Shown here: positions 13,614 through 26,984 of the stretch, piece by piece
Numbering within the stretch: position 1 is the first letter of the stretch
Layout: every line of letters begins with the position of its first letter
Made by a program: the position numbers and the translations under genes
Source: Isoetes taiwanensis
Lineage: Eukaryota > Streptophyta > Lycopodiopsida > Isoetales > Isoetaceae
Assembly (NCBI GenBank): GCA_021234155.1
Contig: JAJEKV010000031.1
Span: 7,082,748-7,146,747 of the forward strand
DNA length: 64,000 bases
Direction of reading: 5' to 3'
The notes under the pieces: generated by a model
The model's database searches: none
What the model saw: the letters and a program-made list of their open reading frames with translations, nothing else
Told to the model about the DNA's origin: nothing

Positions 13614-15590
13614 TGATAATGACAACCCGATTAGGGGCAAATCTATTGAACTCTATTGAAGTGTTTAAAGGAGATGGAGGATTTCAAATCTGAAAGGAAG
13701 GCATTAAGCCATTGCTAGAATTTGAGAAGTTATGGTATTTATTTGAGAGCAGCTCCACACATACCGTGCGGGGGCATCTAGCTCGGGGAGGATCAAGTCC
13801 TGGCTTTAGCTCAAACACTAAAACGATGGTGACTCTGCGGTGGGTCTGGCGGTAAAGGGGAGTCACTCAAGTCGCGGTGATGATGCAAAAGATTATGGAA
13901 GCTCAAGCCATAATCATGTGTAAAGTAACTGCCTTAAAGTTGAAACGGAGGCATGAGGGATTATCTCATAAAGCATTATGAACAAAAAAGCTCTTCACAA
14001 ATAGATATGTTGGAAAAGGAGCTAAGAAAGATGAAGTTGTTTGAAAAAGATAATTTACCTTCCTAGAAAGATTTGATTCTGTTATTACGGATCTTGAGGG
14101 AGTTTGGGAAATATATTAAATGAACAATATATTGGCATTGGCAAGATGCATTGTCTCATAATCATCGGTGGCAACTCTGCTCAGAATGTAGCTACATCCA
14201 AAGAACATGCTACTCGGGATGATTAGATGCAGAGTCCCGGCGGACTAGAGGGAGCCGGGGAGGAAGATGAACATTCAAAGGCAAAGTGTTATATAGAACA
14301 AGTCAAAAAGGGAGTTTTATTAAATTTAAAAGGAAAAACTAGGACAACAGCTATTCGTGTAATCAATATGGTCACTTAAGGGTGAATGTCCAAATAGTAG
14401 TGTGAAAAGAATTAGATGCTTTTAATTGTGAGACAAAGGTCATTTTGCCCGGTTGTCCAAAGTCCTAAAAAGGGAAGGGGAAGGAAGATCTGTGATCTGG
14501 TGGAAACAGAGGTGGCGGAGGTGGTAGAGGAAGGGAAGCTTGGGAGGGTGGGTGCAAGCATCAATGTAGTAGAAAAACAAGCCCGTGAGTGAAGGTGAAT
14601 GAAGAGATGATCTTTTTGTGGAGGTAAGAAAACATTTGACTTGTAATATCTCGTTGCCTTCAAGAAAAGGATAATAACAAGTTTGTTGTAATAGATTCGG
14701 GGCAGAAAAGTGTGATGTGTGATCGCATATGCTTAAAAGGCCTGTGAAAGAAAGAAGGACATGTCCAACTTGGAGATGGAGCATTAAGGGAAATAGAAAT
14801 TTCTCGGAGTGTTAGAACTGCATTTTGTTTGAATGGAAAATTTGTCAAATTGAGAGAAGTGTTGTGTGTGCCTAGCCTGAGTGAGAAATCTTATATCGTT
14901 TGTCCAGCTGGTAGATTTGGGATACAGAGCAACTTCAATGTAAAGTGTTTTTTTTGATGGTGAATTGAGTTTGTTGGGCGTGTTGGGAATCTATTTGGAC
15001 TTGATATTGAGCATCTTCCTAAAATAAATCTTGTTGAATATCCAGACCGAAACTATGGCATAACAGACTTTTGCCATACAAATTCTACCATTATAAACGC
15101 TTGGGAAAGAAGGCTAATTTCTGCTAAACCCATTAGAAGGAAAAATTATGTGTGGTGGTTGTCAGTGGGAAGCAAGTAAGACTACCATTCAAAAAGTTCA
15201 AATAAAAGAGCAAAGGGCATTTTGGACTTAATACAGACGTATGTGTCCAAATAAATACAAGTTTATGGACACAAATATTTTATGAGCTTCATAGATGCTT
15301 TGTGCTAAGAACTCAAATGTTATTTATTGAAAAACAAAGGATCAAGCATTTGATGCCTTAAAATTGTTTTTGTCACTGAACGAGTTGGAAACAGAAGGAA
15401 AGATAAAATGTATATGTCCGAGTAGGGGAGGTGAATATGTGTCGTATGAGTTCGTAGCTTTTTGTAAACAGAGGAATTAAGCAGGGACAACTAACATGTA
15501 GGTATTCACCACAACAAATGGAGTTGCGTAAAAGAAAGAATGTGACATTGCTTTACCGTAAGATCCATATGCTAAAATATTCGTGACTGG
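13614..15590 (+). pseudogene. Copia gag-pol remnant, truncated in integrase (copy 1)
   Basis: This is a degraded version of 60,969-62,960. Gag, the zinc-knuckle region near 14,350-14,450, protease near 14,690-14,760 and integrase from about 15,050 can be followed only by comparison with the second copy. Frameshifts occur every few dozen bases. Homology stops at about 15,585, inside the integrase core after the ...GVA.RKN region, where unrelated DNA begins. The gag nonsense codon after FQI is shared with the second copy. Confidence 0.75.
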
Positions 15591-18500
15591 ACTCGATCAG
15601 AGGAGCAGGATGCAAGATTCTTTTGCCAAAGATCCATTGATGACGCCCCTATAATATCATAACAATCTTTAAATAAATGAGGCCAAAATAAACTGCATCA
15701 AATATGTCAAACGACCACTTTGTACCACCAAAGAACTTGTATAATCCTTCTACTTCTATGCCTTAAAACAAAATGAAGTCCGAGTCCCACCCAGCCACAT
15801 GGACAACCTACCCTTCTAGGTATAGAGGAGGTCAGACATTCCAGAGATTAATTGCCATTGACGGGGATGGAGGGATGTTCTAAGTTCATATCAACCTATA
15901 TGGGACTCTATTATCCACTTGATCAGCTCAAGCCGCGATCCTATTACACGGGTAGGTCAGTGTTGGCGAGGAGTGGTGGTTCAACAGTATTAAGAGAAGC
16001 GTATGCGTATATCGGTGCAGCTATTCCTCCTCAACGGCTTTCATGGTTAATGGACCATTCTTCAATGCTCGCTAATGCGCAATCATGTCCACCTTGTTGG
16101 TCGAAGAAAGACAATTATGGGATGCGGAGTGTGCCAATGGCAAGGGAAAGACGGTAAGGATGGCGACGTAAGGTGAGTGGTTGGAGTAGGGATGGCAAAG
16201 AAGAGGAAGTAGAAGTAGAGACAGACGCAGTGAAGAGTGGATGGAATGAGGGTCTGCACGTATAAGCGAGAAGGCTCTAACATCGAAACATATCGGGCAA
16301 GCTCTAGGTCGTTAAGCAAAGATAATTTGTATTTAAAAAAAGAGTGAATCCAATTTCAACCCACCACTGGGAGGAAGAGGAAAGGGAACATAAATAATGT
16401 GAGACCATTGGTAATTGAATGAGCAGGTAACCCCTCGATCCATTGACAATGTTCAAGAAGTCTGGAAACCCAGAACTTAATTGAAGTCCTCCAATGCAAA
16501 ACCCGCCAGGGTATACCGCATTTGTACCTAGATGTATGAGAAAGAAATCCAGGGTGTATACCGATACAAGAGATAATGCCCCCACTAAAGGATCCACTCC
16601 ACGCCCAATAGTTTATCAACAAAGAATAGGCTAATCCAACATCACTAAAAATAAATTGTTGGGTCTGCCTAAAAACTTTCGTGGACTCCATGAGGCAATC
16701 CCACTTTGTAGATATTTTCGCTTCAACCAAAATCCCATCCTCTTAACACTGGGCGAACTCCACCAATGAAATGACATACCACCCGCATGGACATCGGGAC
16801 AAAAGTGACTTTGCAAGTGGACGCCAGGATTCGGCCTTACAGCTTCGACACTCAAAATTTCGAAAGAAGGTAAATTGAACAATAACCCCCGCCGCGAAAC
16901 ACGCCATCGAGGCGCCAACATCCATTCGATCTTTCACCATGCAGCTCTTTCATTCGTACACCTCTCGTTACCTCCATCATAAGGACACCGTTGAACACGA
17001 AAGCAAGTAACGCATACCCATGTCATGGCTCAAGCATCCAACTTCACCAAGCACGCTTGTGGCGACTCAGCAAACAGCAGCAGTGCAGAATCTGTGAGCG
17101 CAGGGAAGAGCAGAGACGTAAGAGACCGGTGAGGATGGGGAGCAAGAGACCACTGAAGCTAAAGGCAGGTGAGGGAGGAGGTAGAGAGAGGCGTAAGGTA
17201 AGAGGTGTTATGCCATAGAGAGGAGGGATTTGTAAATCCATAGAGGTAGGGCACAGGGGATTGGAGGACGAGAATTAGGAGGTAATCACAGGCCATGAGG
17301 TGAATGGTGAGGTGCCCATACCTACGGAGGTGACCAAGTGGAGGCCGAAATGGAGGATCCCAATTCCAGGATTAAAGCAGCAAGAAAACTATCTGATGCT
17401 ATACACCTTTGGAAAGCTCACCCACAGGCTTTCTTCAAATCCACTCCAAGAATCATAGGAAACGCATCAACCCGAGGGAGGAGATATTCCTAATCGAACC
17501 CAATGAAACTCTAGCTTCTATAAATGCGCTATCTATTCTAATACTTATTATTCTACAACTTCAATGTTTCAGGTACAAATTTCAATGTAATCAATGGCTG
17601 GATTAAATCATGCGTTTTGAATTGCCCTTATAATATGTATCTTTTCTGATTCTTTCATATTTTTACAATCTTGCAATATGAGATTAAATCTCTACTGTAG
17701 ACAATTGAAATTTGATTTGTATTATTAGAATAAGAGAGCAATTAGCTAAAGTGTGTGAGGGTAACATATAAATGACTAAGTAAAATAGATCCTACAATGC
17801 AAACGGCCATATCTACCAATGTAGCAAATATGAGGACTAAGGAGAGAGGATGTTTACACCGCATTAGTACAATCTAATAGCCACTCAACCCCAATGACCC
17901 CTCAACTATTGTATATATTGTTTGCTTAAACTTTTGGGACTAATATGAAAATGAAAGTGAAATGGTCTATATAAGCAGTATATCTATGCAACTATATTAA
18001 CCTAATATGTACGTTATGATGCCTAGAAAGGCCATAAGCTTTATGATAATAATGGCATTATATACTTTTTCAATTTGTTACTATTCAACAAACCACTAAC
18101 TGATTTCATCAAAACAAAGCATTCTTTTCGATGACAGAGTCTATTTAGAGGATAATTGAATCGACTTTTCTCTCTAAGCGTTATGAGACAACATATTTAA
18201 GGCTCTTTAACCTTTCACTACTTCAATAATTTCTAGTTGAGGCTCAAAATAGAAAACTTAAAGTCATGGCCTCCAAATGGGCCATAGTGAATCAAACTAT
18301 TTTTGTGTCATATGCAACCCTATGCCACATAAACAGATGCCAATGTATACAAGCTCCTACTTTGATTGTAGTTGTTAGGTGGTTGTGATCCTTTGTTGAA
18401 GAAGGTCACGATAAATTACATACTCCAAACACATAATAAGTACCAATGGAAACATCTCTAACAGAGCCAGTCTCTATATCTCATAGACGTTCACACCCAA

Positions 18501-21150
18501 CAACAGTCGGTACAACATTATCCCAGTAAGTGGACGCTCCAGAAATGTATGCCATAAATAATGATATTGGTCTCATTACTATACAAGTCTACCTTTCATA
18601 GCCTTGTATACTATAGATTAGTGGTATATGCATGGTTGTTATTCATATAACTTAGAACCTAGGGTTATCATTTTCCACGCCGCCACATCTAACTAATCTC
18701 TATTAAGCTATGTGGTACAAAACCAACTTATAGCCCAAACCCCAACCCTAGCCTCTTTCTGCCCAACCATCCTAGGAACCTTTCTTCATTAAACTCAGCC
18801 ACTCTAACACCTCAAGATCAAGTGGAGATGCCAGAGCGTATAAGTCTTCCTAGAGCGTGTATTTTGCTGCTAGAGTTTCTTATAGATCATCCTCGAAGTT
18901 AGATTCCGTGATGAGTTACATCACGTCTCTAGTAGAGCCATTCTAGACTCTCGCTTAGAGTCTTTGAACCCCATCCACGAACCCCAAATCTATAAGTTAG
19001 GATACATATGATTAGGTTTAGATATTATTCCCCATTATTATGATGTTACGCTTATATGTGATGTTGGTTGATCATGTTGCTCCTCTTTGCATTGGGAAGG
19101 GCGAGACCTAGCAGCCACTTATATTCTATTTGCAGACCCTTTATTCTATTATTATGCGTTCGCATAGGGAACCTACCTGGCTACGGAGGCTATGATATGA
19201 ATTCAAAGACTACATAACGTGGGCTAGAGGCAGACAGGAGGGTCCTCGCCGAAGTGGGCGCACTGGGGATCCCATAGCGTTAGCTTATGGCTTCAATAAT
19301 TTCGAAAGGGACGGCATGGGTCCCACACCTCCCAAAGCGCCTGGCCAAGAGGCCGCGCTGCACGGCTCCCGGGTTTCTTGCCTTTGGGCTGGGAGCTCCA
19401 GACCTAAATCAGCCACCCATCTCTGTGAACTGACCGAAGGGAGGAACTCCTTCCTTTTCCTGCACTGTGGAAATGCAACCCGGAGTAGTCTTGATACATA
19501 CCACAGATTACAGAACCCAGCCTGCTCGAAGCCCCATCTAGCCCATCTCAGCATGAGAGCTAAGGAAGTGGTCAACCTCAGCTATTGTCTATAGCTCTCT
19601 ACTATTGTTATGACTCAATCGTCGGTCTTGAGGCTCCAGTCACGCTCCATCTCTCCATGAGTCCTGAGCCTTGGCAGGGGAGCCTCATGTTTTACTTCAT
19701 TACGTGTTTATCTCTCATTGTATCTATGGATGTATGGACGCATCAAATTCCTCTATGCGCTCACATACTGCTGCTGCCCTAACGCCGCTTATGCTCACTG
19801 CGTAGGAGCCTATAGGGAAGGGCGTAAGAGACTCGGTCTCCTTCTGCATTTTAGATATCTCAGAGTGCGGATAGACGGAGGGTCTGTAAGTATTTAAGGA
19901 CCGATGGGGATTTACGGAATAAAATAACAGCCAGATATTTCATAGAAGGCCACAGATGTTATGAGTATCGCTTTGGATTTACTAAAATGTGGCACCAATA
20001 GCTTTGTCCAAAGAAGAACCTGTCTATGAACTTGTTATTAGATGTGGATTAGAAGGAAATAGATAGGACACTGAGGCTAACCCTCCGCATCTCCCTCTTT
20101 CTAGTGCACTCATTGAAGACGTGAGTAGCACCGGTATCCCCGGCAAGTCGCAACCCCATCCATGCTCCCCACGCTTCCATGAGGAGGATAAGGTCCATAT
20201 CCGCAACCAAGTTCACCATCGCCATGGGAGCTCTCCTCACAATTCTAGGTGAACGCGGGCCACCATTTTGCTGCTAGAAGCTACGTATTACCGACATTTA
20301 GTAAAGATTGTACAAGGAGGGCTTCCAGACGGGAGGCGATGCAAGTGTGAGCAAACAATGCGGCTGGAGGCGCAGATAATAAGTGTGGAGGCACAGGGTG
20401 GTGCGCTGGTGGGTGTAGCAAAGGCATAGGATGGAGTACTGGGCTTCAGCAGGGTCTCCGAGGGCTTGCGCGACTTGCAACAACATTTAATGGCCGAAGA
20501 TTTGCATCTTTGCCCTTGATCACCCGAGCTCCCCCTGCTTTTGAAATGCCTTGACCCTGTCTAGCCTCATGCCCATGGTCTCCCGCCATGCAATAGTCGA
20601 TCTCTGGCCAATGTATAGGGCGGTCCCCGCAGATATCTTTTTCCGACGCGAATCCGATGCTTTTTTCTGCTCTTGTGCATCCCCTAACCATAAATATAGC
20701 TTTCACCCCGGCAATTAGACTGGCTCCATAGGGCTTGCTCGACAATGTGTATGGGCATATGGAAACGCCATCCAAGCAAGGACTCGCGCCCGAAGTTGGT
20801 GGATGAGGTTTTCCTCGCCTTCCTTCTACCGTGCCGCACTATCGATTGTGGCCTCTTCATCTCGCTTTTGAGCTCATGGTCTGGATTACTGCTGGCACCA
20901 CGGCAAGCCGCTTTTGCGACCGGGCGCGGGCGCTGATGGTTCTCGGCTGGGCGCTGTACGAATCCTACAACGTTGAAGCCAATAACCGCCAATAGCTTTT
21001 TCCAGGTTCGCACCATTACCACGTAAATTTCCGGTTTTATCCATGTGTTTATGGTGAATATTGAATAACTTTTATCATCCTTATAAATAACCTTAGATAA
21101 TGCAATGAAAAATATAATTAAGAAGGGGTCACTTATTTAGGGCATGTTAA
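15591..21150. other. 5.5 kb without a recognised gene
   Basis: I recognise no gene. The most coding-like pieces are a plus-strand frame at 15,852-16,157 (101 aa, including GLYYPLDQLKPRSYY) and overlapping minus-strand frames across 16,304-16,940 that change frame several times. Minus-strand frames at 20,446-21,022 and 19,285-19,575 match no family I know. The stretch 17,600-19,100 is AT-rich with no visible structure. The base composition of 19,200-20,950 is richer in G+C, suggesting a different origin from its flanks. Confidence 0.4.
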
Positions 21151-23780
21151 CGAAATGCTCTCTGCGAAGACAGAATGCTTCGCCATAGCCAAGTCCGCCG
21201 CAAAAGCAACAAAACATCAATACCGACACTGTCCATTAAAGCATGGCTGCGGCCAATGCCATTGCCAGAGTTTGGAAACGAACCCGAGCCTTTTTCCCTC
21301 TACGTCCCCACCTCCCTCAGAAGGGCAATCAAAAGGCCTGACTACATGCCAGCGTAACTATCATCATACCTTTAAAATTCTTCAACAAATGCAGGGGGCA
21401 ATCTTATTCCGGATTTGAACGTTATCAGAGATGTATTGGCCACTCAACGCCGATCCCTCAATGCCAATATTGTGGGCAGAGTGCTTCAGAGCTTGGACAT
21501 CAGGGACGGGATGCAGCAAGCCTTTTTTCAAATGGGCAAATGTCCAAGCAGGTTTTTAGACACGATATTTTTTAGTGTAAATTCTCTCTTAGTTCTGTTT
21601 GTAAAGGCAGGAAGATATGAAGAAGCTTTATGCATTCTTTAGAAGGACTTACAAGGTATTTGTTCAGTTGATGAGACAACCTTTCAGATTGTAATCCAGG
21701 GGTTGTGTCGTGCCAGTGAGATAAACAGAAGGTCGTAGGCTTTTGGATGAGATGAAGGTAAATGGATTGGTTCCTAATGCTGAAATATATAAATTCCTTG
21801 ATTTATTCTATTTGTAAAAAATCCAATGTGGGTTGTGAAACAGGAAGACTGCTGTTTGCAGAGATGATTACAGTCTTTAGGTGCTCTCTTTGCAGCTTGC
21901 AAGGTGCTAATCAATGGCCCTTTGCAAGAAAAGAAGGTTGACAAAGCGTTTCAATTATTTGATGACATGATGAAGTTGGGCTGTGGTACCTGATGTTGTG
22001 ATTTATACTTGCTTGGTTGGTGGGCTCTGTAAAGTTGGGAAGGTAGATGAGGTTCGCAGCTTGTGGTAGAACTAATGGTGAAGATGAACTGTTCCAATGT
22101 CTACACATATAATAATACACTTATCAATGATTCTGTAAAATGGGCAAAGAAGTTGAGGCTTATCATCTACTTGATGAAATGGTGGAAAAAGGATGCGCGA
22201 CTATGTTGTCACTTACAGCAACTCTAATTGATGGGCTCTGTGTTAGAAAGCCAGACTAAGCTAAGAGCTTTTGAGGTGATGATTAAGGAAGAATGTGCCC
22301 TAATGTTACTTATGCACACTTATTGATGGATTTGTAAGCAGAATAAAATTGAGGAAGCAGAATAATTTTCCACCAAATGGTTAATCTTGGGATGCACCCC
22401 CCAATGTCATCACATACAATGCCCTTATTAATGGCTATTAGATTGACAAGCTTACAAAGCACAATGTTTCTAATCCAAATTGATTGAAAGTGGCTGCCAG
22501 CCATTGTTGTCTCTTAACACAGTTGGTCCCGCGGTTTTGCAAAAATGGGAAAACGATGAAGCAGAAAGCATTGTGCAGGAAATGGCCCATTGAAAGTGAC
22601 GCCCCAATGCTGTTACATATAATACACTCATAGATGGAGCTTGTATAGGGTTGGCAATGTTCAGAAAGTTGAGCAACTATATCAAAAAGAAAATGATGGA
22701 GGACAAGTGTGATGCTGATGTGGTTATTTCAAATACTTTGATGGATGCCTTTTGCAAGATCGGTAAAGGTAGATAAGGCTCAGGCAATGTTCCAGCAAAT
22801 GCCAGGCAGGGGTTCCTCTCCTGATGTTGTTAGCTATAACATACTCATTGCTGACTTTTGCAAGATAGACAAAGCTGAAGAAGCTTGTAACTTTTCAACA
22901 AATGCTTGAAGAGGGTTGCGTTCCAGATGCATTTAGTTGCAGTTAACGCTAATTGACAAGTTCTGCAAAATGAACAGAATGGATCAGGTCAAAAGCTGTT
23001 CAAAGAGATGATTAATATGGGCGCACTCCATCTGGTCACTTACAATGTACCTATTGATGGCTTCTGCAAAGCAAAAGATACCGCTAAAAGCCAAGAATCT
23101 CCTTCAGCAAATGAATCTAGCAGGTTGCATGCCGGATGTTGTCCTCATAACACTCTTATTAGTGGGCTCTGCAAGATTGAGGAAATAGCAGAAGCCCGAA
23201 ATTTATCTGCAACAGATGGTCCATAATGGTTGTCACCCAGATGTCGTAATCCCACAATACCCTGCTGGATGTCTCTTTGCAGGCCAAATAAATTTTGATC
23301 AGGCACAAGAACTGTTCAAAACAAATGGATGTTTCCAGGGTGTGCTCCCTTGATGTTTTTAGCTATAATACACTTTATAGATGATTTTAAAATGGGAGAT
23401 ACAAATTCTGCTCAGGAGCTTTTCCAGCCAGCAATGATTTGAGAAAGGCTTTGAGACACAGTCAGCTTCAATATAATGATTGATGGGTTCTGCAAAGCTA
23501 AGTGGAATGAGGCTGATGAAATTGGCAGGCAAATGAGGAATTTGGTTGCATGCCTGACTTCATCACATATAATTTGCTTATTAGAGTATTTTGTAAAGTT
23601 AACAAGATCGAAGGTCAAGAAATTTTGAGCTATGGTAAAGAAGCAGTTAGTTGTTAAGCCAGTAACATATAATGCACTTATCCTAGGTGTTTGCAAGAAG
23701 AACAATTAGACCTTGCACATGCATTATTCCGGAGAAATGATGGCAAAGCGGTGCTTCCCTGATTCATCCGCATGTCAGGG
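21150..23780 (+). pseudogene. P-class pentatricopeptide repeat gene, frameshifted
   Basis: Degenerate 35-codon repeats recur about every 105 bp, with anchors such as aatacacttatcaatg or attgatgg(g/c)ttctgcaaa near 22,110, 22,224, 22,420, 22,621, 22,731, 22,838, 22,945, 23,050, 23,149, 23,474, 23,571 and 23,671. Translated pieces read PDVVIYTCLVGGLCKVGK (near 21,985), NTLISGLCKIEE and VTYN.LIDGFCK, the standard P-class motif (helix A, NTLI, G.CK). An N-terminal part at 21,415-21,642 (AFFQMGKCPS...VKAGRYEEAL) fits the pre-repeat region of restorer-like PPR proteins. Such proteins are organelle-targeted RNA-binding factors. The spacing deviates from 105 bp at many repeats, which breaks the frame. 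Either this is a pseudogene or the consensus is poor; the even decay over 2.5 kb with periodicity preserved makes error plausible. No intron is evident. Confidence 0.85.
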
Positions 23781-25600
23781 TCCCTTTAGAGAGTTATCAC
23801 TTTTCCATGCTGGAGAAGATGCTCTCAATTGATTGGCGAAAACGTTGTTAAAGATACGTAGTGTAAGGAGGAACGTGCAAGGCCTTGATTTTCCTCAAAA
23901 TAGAATTCTTTTTGCCATCGAATGCAAAGCTTGAACCATCCCTTTGCATTGAACTAGTATCAGGCGTCCATTGGACAAAAACAATCATGGTCCAGAGTAT
24001 TGAGAGTTGCTTGGCGCAATTATTTCATTAGGCACAGAGTGTTTTAATGAATGCCTGGGGCATTGCATTTTGTTACCATTGCATGGCATGAAGGTAAACC
24101 CTGTGCAATGCTCGGGAAAATTTTCATCGAGCCACAGCGCCTTGCCACGGTGCCAAAACAGCAGCACCAGTTTGATAAATTTGCTTTGTCAACAGAGTAA
24201 ACTTTCGTCTACTTGACAGAAATTAAAGGCAGATAACAGGGAACCATTGTCTCTCATTTCTTGGGTATGATGTGATTGGTTGGCAATGTTTTTAAAGTAG
24301 AGATTGATAGATGACTTTTTTTATACTTTTTGGCCGTGCCAAAAGATTGTATTGAAGTTTGGCTTATTCCCAAAATAGGTTAGTATGCGTTAAATATAAA
24401 AATGGCAACTTATTGAAGGGGAAATATATCTTTTCGGCTGCTACATGCTTAAAAATTACGCTCTTTTGTCCCATATAAGTTCTTTAATTTTATAATTTAT
24501 TTTCTGAGAAACGATATATTACTGTTCTCTACCCAACAAATCTATTGCCAAGCCTTGATCCATTCCTGGTTAGATTGCTGGGATAATTATTGCTTTCCAT
24601 TTTCGCTAAGCGGCTTTCTTTGGTGGAATATTGTTTTTGGCCGATCTTGCCGCTTAGGTTTCTCGTGATTGTTTTTGCTTATTTAGGTCCTCGTTTTTAG
24701 TGCTTTGTCCCGAAGTTCATCCCCATTCTGCATTATGATTGTTAGAAAGTCCCGTGGCCTTCAGACTTGGATTTTGTTCTTCAAAGATTATGTTTGGTGT
24801 GCTTGCTTGAGTCGACGATCTTGTTATTTTGACCAAATTTGGGCCATGTACTCATTATGCCGCAAAGCCAAATTAGATTTTACTTGATCCCTAATGCAAG
24901 TGAGTATCTCACTTGAACCTCCGTAACTTGACCATGCATGTTGTAAATCGGGTTGAAATTCTATCGCGATCGGGACCGTGAGAGTCATGCCCATTTTTGA
25001 CATCAATCTAGCCCCTTTTATCAAAACACTACCTCAAATGGGCCATAAGTTTTCCAAACCCTAAAAAATCTTAGAACTAGACTTTCGCTATAAATTTACA
25101 TACCTCATTTTAGTATCATATCCTCGGCCTTAGCTTCCAAATTTCCAATCTTTAATACAAACGCTTTCAGAAACTGCCCAAGGTTTCTCGCAAAAACAAC
25201 CAGCACCTCAACATGGTTAACCCCTCCTTCAAGAGATGGTACATTGCCTTAGCCTTCGTGAGGTAGATGTTGACCTAATCTTAGTCTTTTGAAAAAGAAT
25301 TGACTTGTCGCCATATTAGTTGCGCAAACCTTCCCAAAGATATTTAGAATTCCGCATTGAATGTGGTCCAGTGTAATCCAAAACTTCCATGAAGCAACAA
25401 AATTTTAGTATTCTACACATTATTTGACCTTGAATCACCATTTCTCGGTAAAAAACCCTTGTTCTACCTTAGAATGAGTTATGTGTAGGTGCAAATTTGC
25501 CATTTCATAGTAGTTTATTGGGAGCTAGAGGATTGGAATAAATAATTCATTTTGTTGGTTTAGGACATATTCAATATTTTGGCCATTTTGAATTCCATGA
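23781..25600. other. No gene recognised downstream of the PPR gene
   Basis: The first few hundred bases may be the 3' untranslated region of the PPR gene. Short frames at 24,007-24,216 and 24,705-24,887 have no recognisable similarity. I see nothing else. Confidence 0.4.
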
Positions 25601-25619
25601 ATTTAGGGTATTGGGCAAG

Positions 25620-26180
25620 AAAAATGGCCATTTAAAGTATAATAATATCTTTGGAAGATATTCCCCTAGGGAATAAATAAATTTGTTCTAGAATGCTCTC
25701 TGAAAGTTCAAAAGTTTTTTTCAAAAAAAGCTTTAGAATATAAAAGAATCCGTGGGGATTCAAGGGAATTTCTAGAGAGATTTAAAATGTTGTAGAAAGT
25801 TCTAGAATGAAAGGGAAAAATCTAAGGGATCTTCTAAATTGTTCGAGGTGCCCAGAATGCTCTAGAATGTATGGGAAATCTACGAAAATATAAGGAAATC
25901 TTATTGAAATACATTCTAAAATTCTAGGATATTCCAAAGTTTCGTGAACGTGCTTTCAAAGTCCTAAAATGTTCTAGAAAAAAGTTCTAGAATATAAAAA
26001 GAAATCCAGAAGAATCTATGAAATCTAAGAAAATCTCATAAAATGTAAGAAAATCTAAATAAGTATTTCATAAGGTGAGAATCTTTAAAATCTAGGGGAA
26101 TATAAGGAAATCTTTCATAAAAAAAAATCTAAGGGAACCTATGGAATTTTGATGAATACTTAGAGTATATAGATTCTTTA
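25620..26180. repeat. Degenerate repeats rich in TTCTAGAA and AATCTAAG
   Basis: Short related words recur in loose tandem: ttctagaat, gttctagaa, tctaagaaaatct, aaatctaaggaa. Many are self-complementary around CTAG or TTCTAGAA. A similar texture returns at 27,120-27,520. There is no coding potential. It looks like a decayed satellite or the AT-rich internal part of an old element. Confidence 0.55.
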
Positions 26181-26679
26181 TAGAATCTATTTGAATCTCA
26201 TATATCGTATGAGAGCCAAAATAAAAATGTTGTGGCATGTTCCATGCTCGCTAAAAATAGAGATTTTCTTGAAACTTTGGTGAAGAACCAAAATAGAATG
26301 TTCTTAAATGTTTTACATGCTTGTGGGTATGCACCTCAATACATAAATATGCCTAAAGTAACAACATAAGTAAGCACCTCAGAGCAAAATAAAAAAGTTC
26401 AAACTCTAATTCTCGGAATATTCTCAAAACATGCGCATGAAATTGTAACTGTAGAAAACATGGTGTAACCGAAATAGTATCGAGGGACGTATAAAATTTT
26501 GTATATATGTTCTTATAAGGACTAAAAGTAACCCATCAGTTTGCGAGGGGATCCTATGGCTTCATCGCCGCCGGAAGATCCCATGGCCTAGATGTCGTGC
26601 GGGGATTCTTTATAAATGCTATCCCGGCCGCTTTGCTCAGATGAGACGGCTCACAATCACGGATACAATCCTAATTCTA

Positions 26680-26930
26680 CATGATCCGGGAGTTTATATG
26701 TAATAGATTCAACCATCTGGAAGTTGATTTGATCCCCGGACATCCATCCCAGATCCTACCTACCGATGTTAGCTTTGAGATGCATCCCACCTACCACATG
26801 GCTTGGGAGTTTATATATACAGATCCCAACGGTCCGTGACTCCATTTGATCCCCATTGTGCACATCCTACCTGCCTAGATTGATCCTCATCCCTGGTCCA
26901 AGATCCCATGGCCTCACATGACATGCTCTG
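26680..26930. repeat. Two-unit tandem repeat, about 120 bp
   Basis: Two successive units share gggagtttatat, then an (a/t)ccaac(c/g)gt(c/t) type stretch, then (g/c)atttgatcccc, then a cctacct(a/g)cc tail (about 26,688 and about 26,808). The TTTATATA words are TATA-like but no gene follows. Confidence 0.45.
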
Positions 26931-26984
26931 CCTTATTTTCAAACAAATTTTAAGGAGAGGCTTTTAAAGTTTTTTATGTTGTTT

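Larger units (their letters stand above)
1..15590 (+). repeat. 15 kb direct repeat, degraded copy 1
   Basis: The stretch aligns colinearly with about 47,450-62,960 in the same orientation. Similarity is near-perfect in AT-rich stretches and poor around CAG/CTG and homopolymers. Its right edge is inside copia integrase: after about 15,585 the sequence leaves the homologous track and becomes unrelated. The left edge is outside the window. It could be a true segmental duplication, two haplotypes placed in one contig, or a misassembly; the sequence alone cannot decide. Confidence 0.9.

Noticed and set aside
16304-16600. Weak resemblance of YPGG-containing frame to light-harvesting or organellar proteins
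   Set aside because: Only YPGG and scattered residues agree; frames shift and no catalytic or pigment-binding pattern holds over a useful length.
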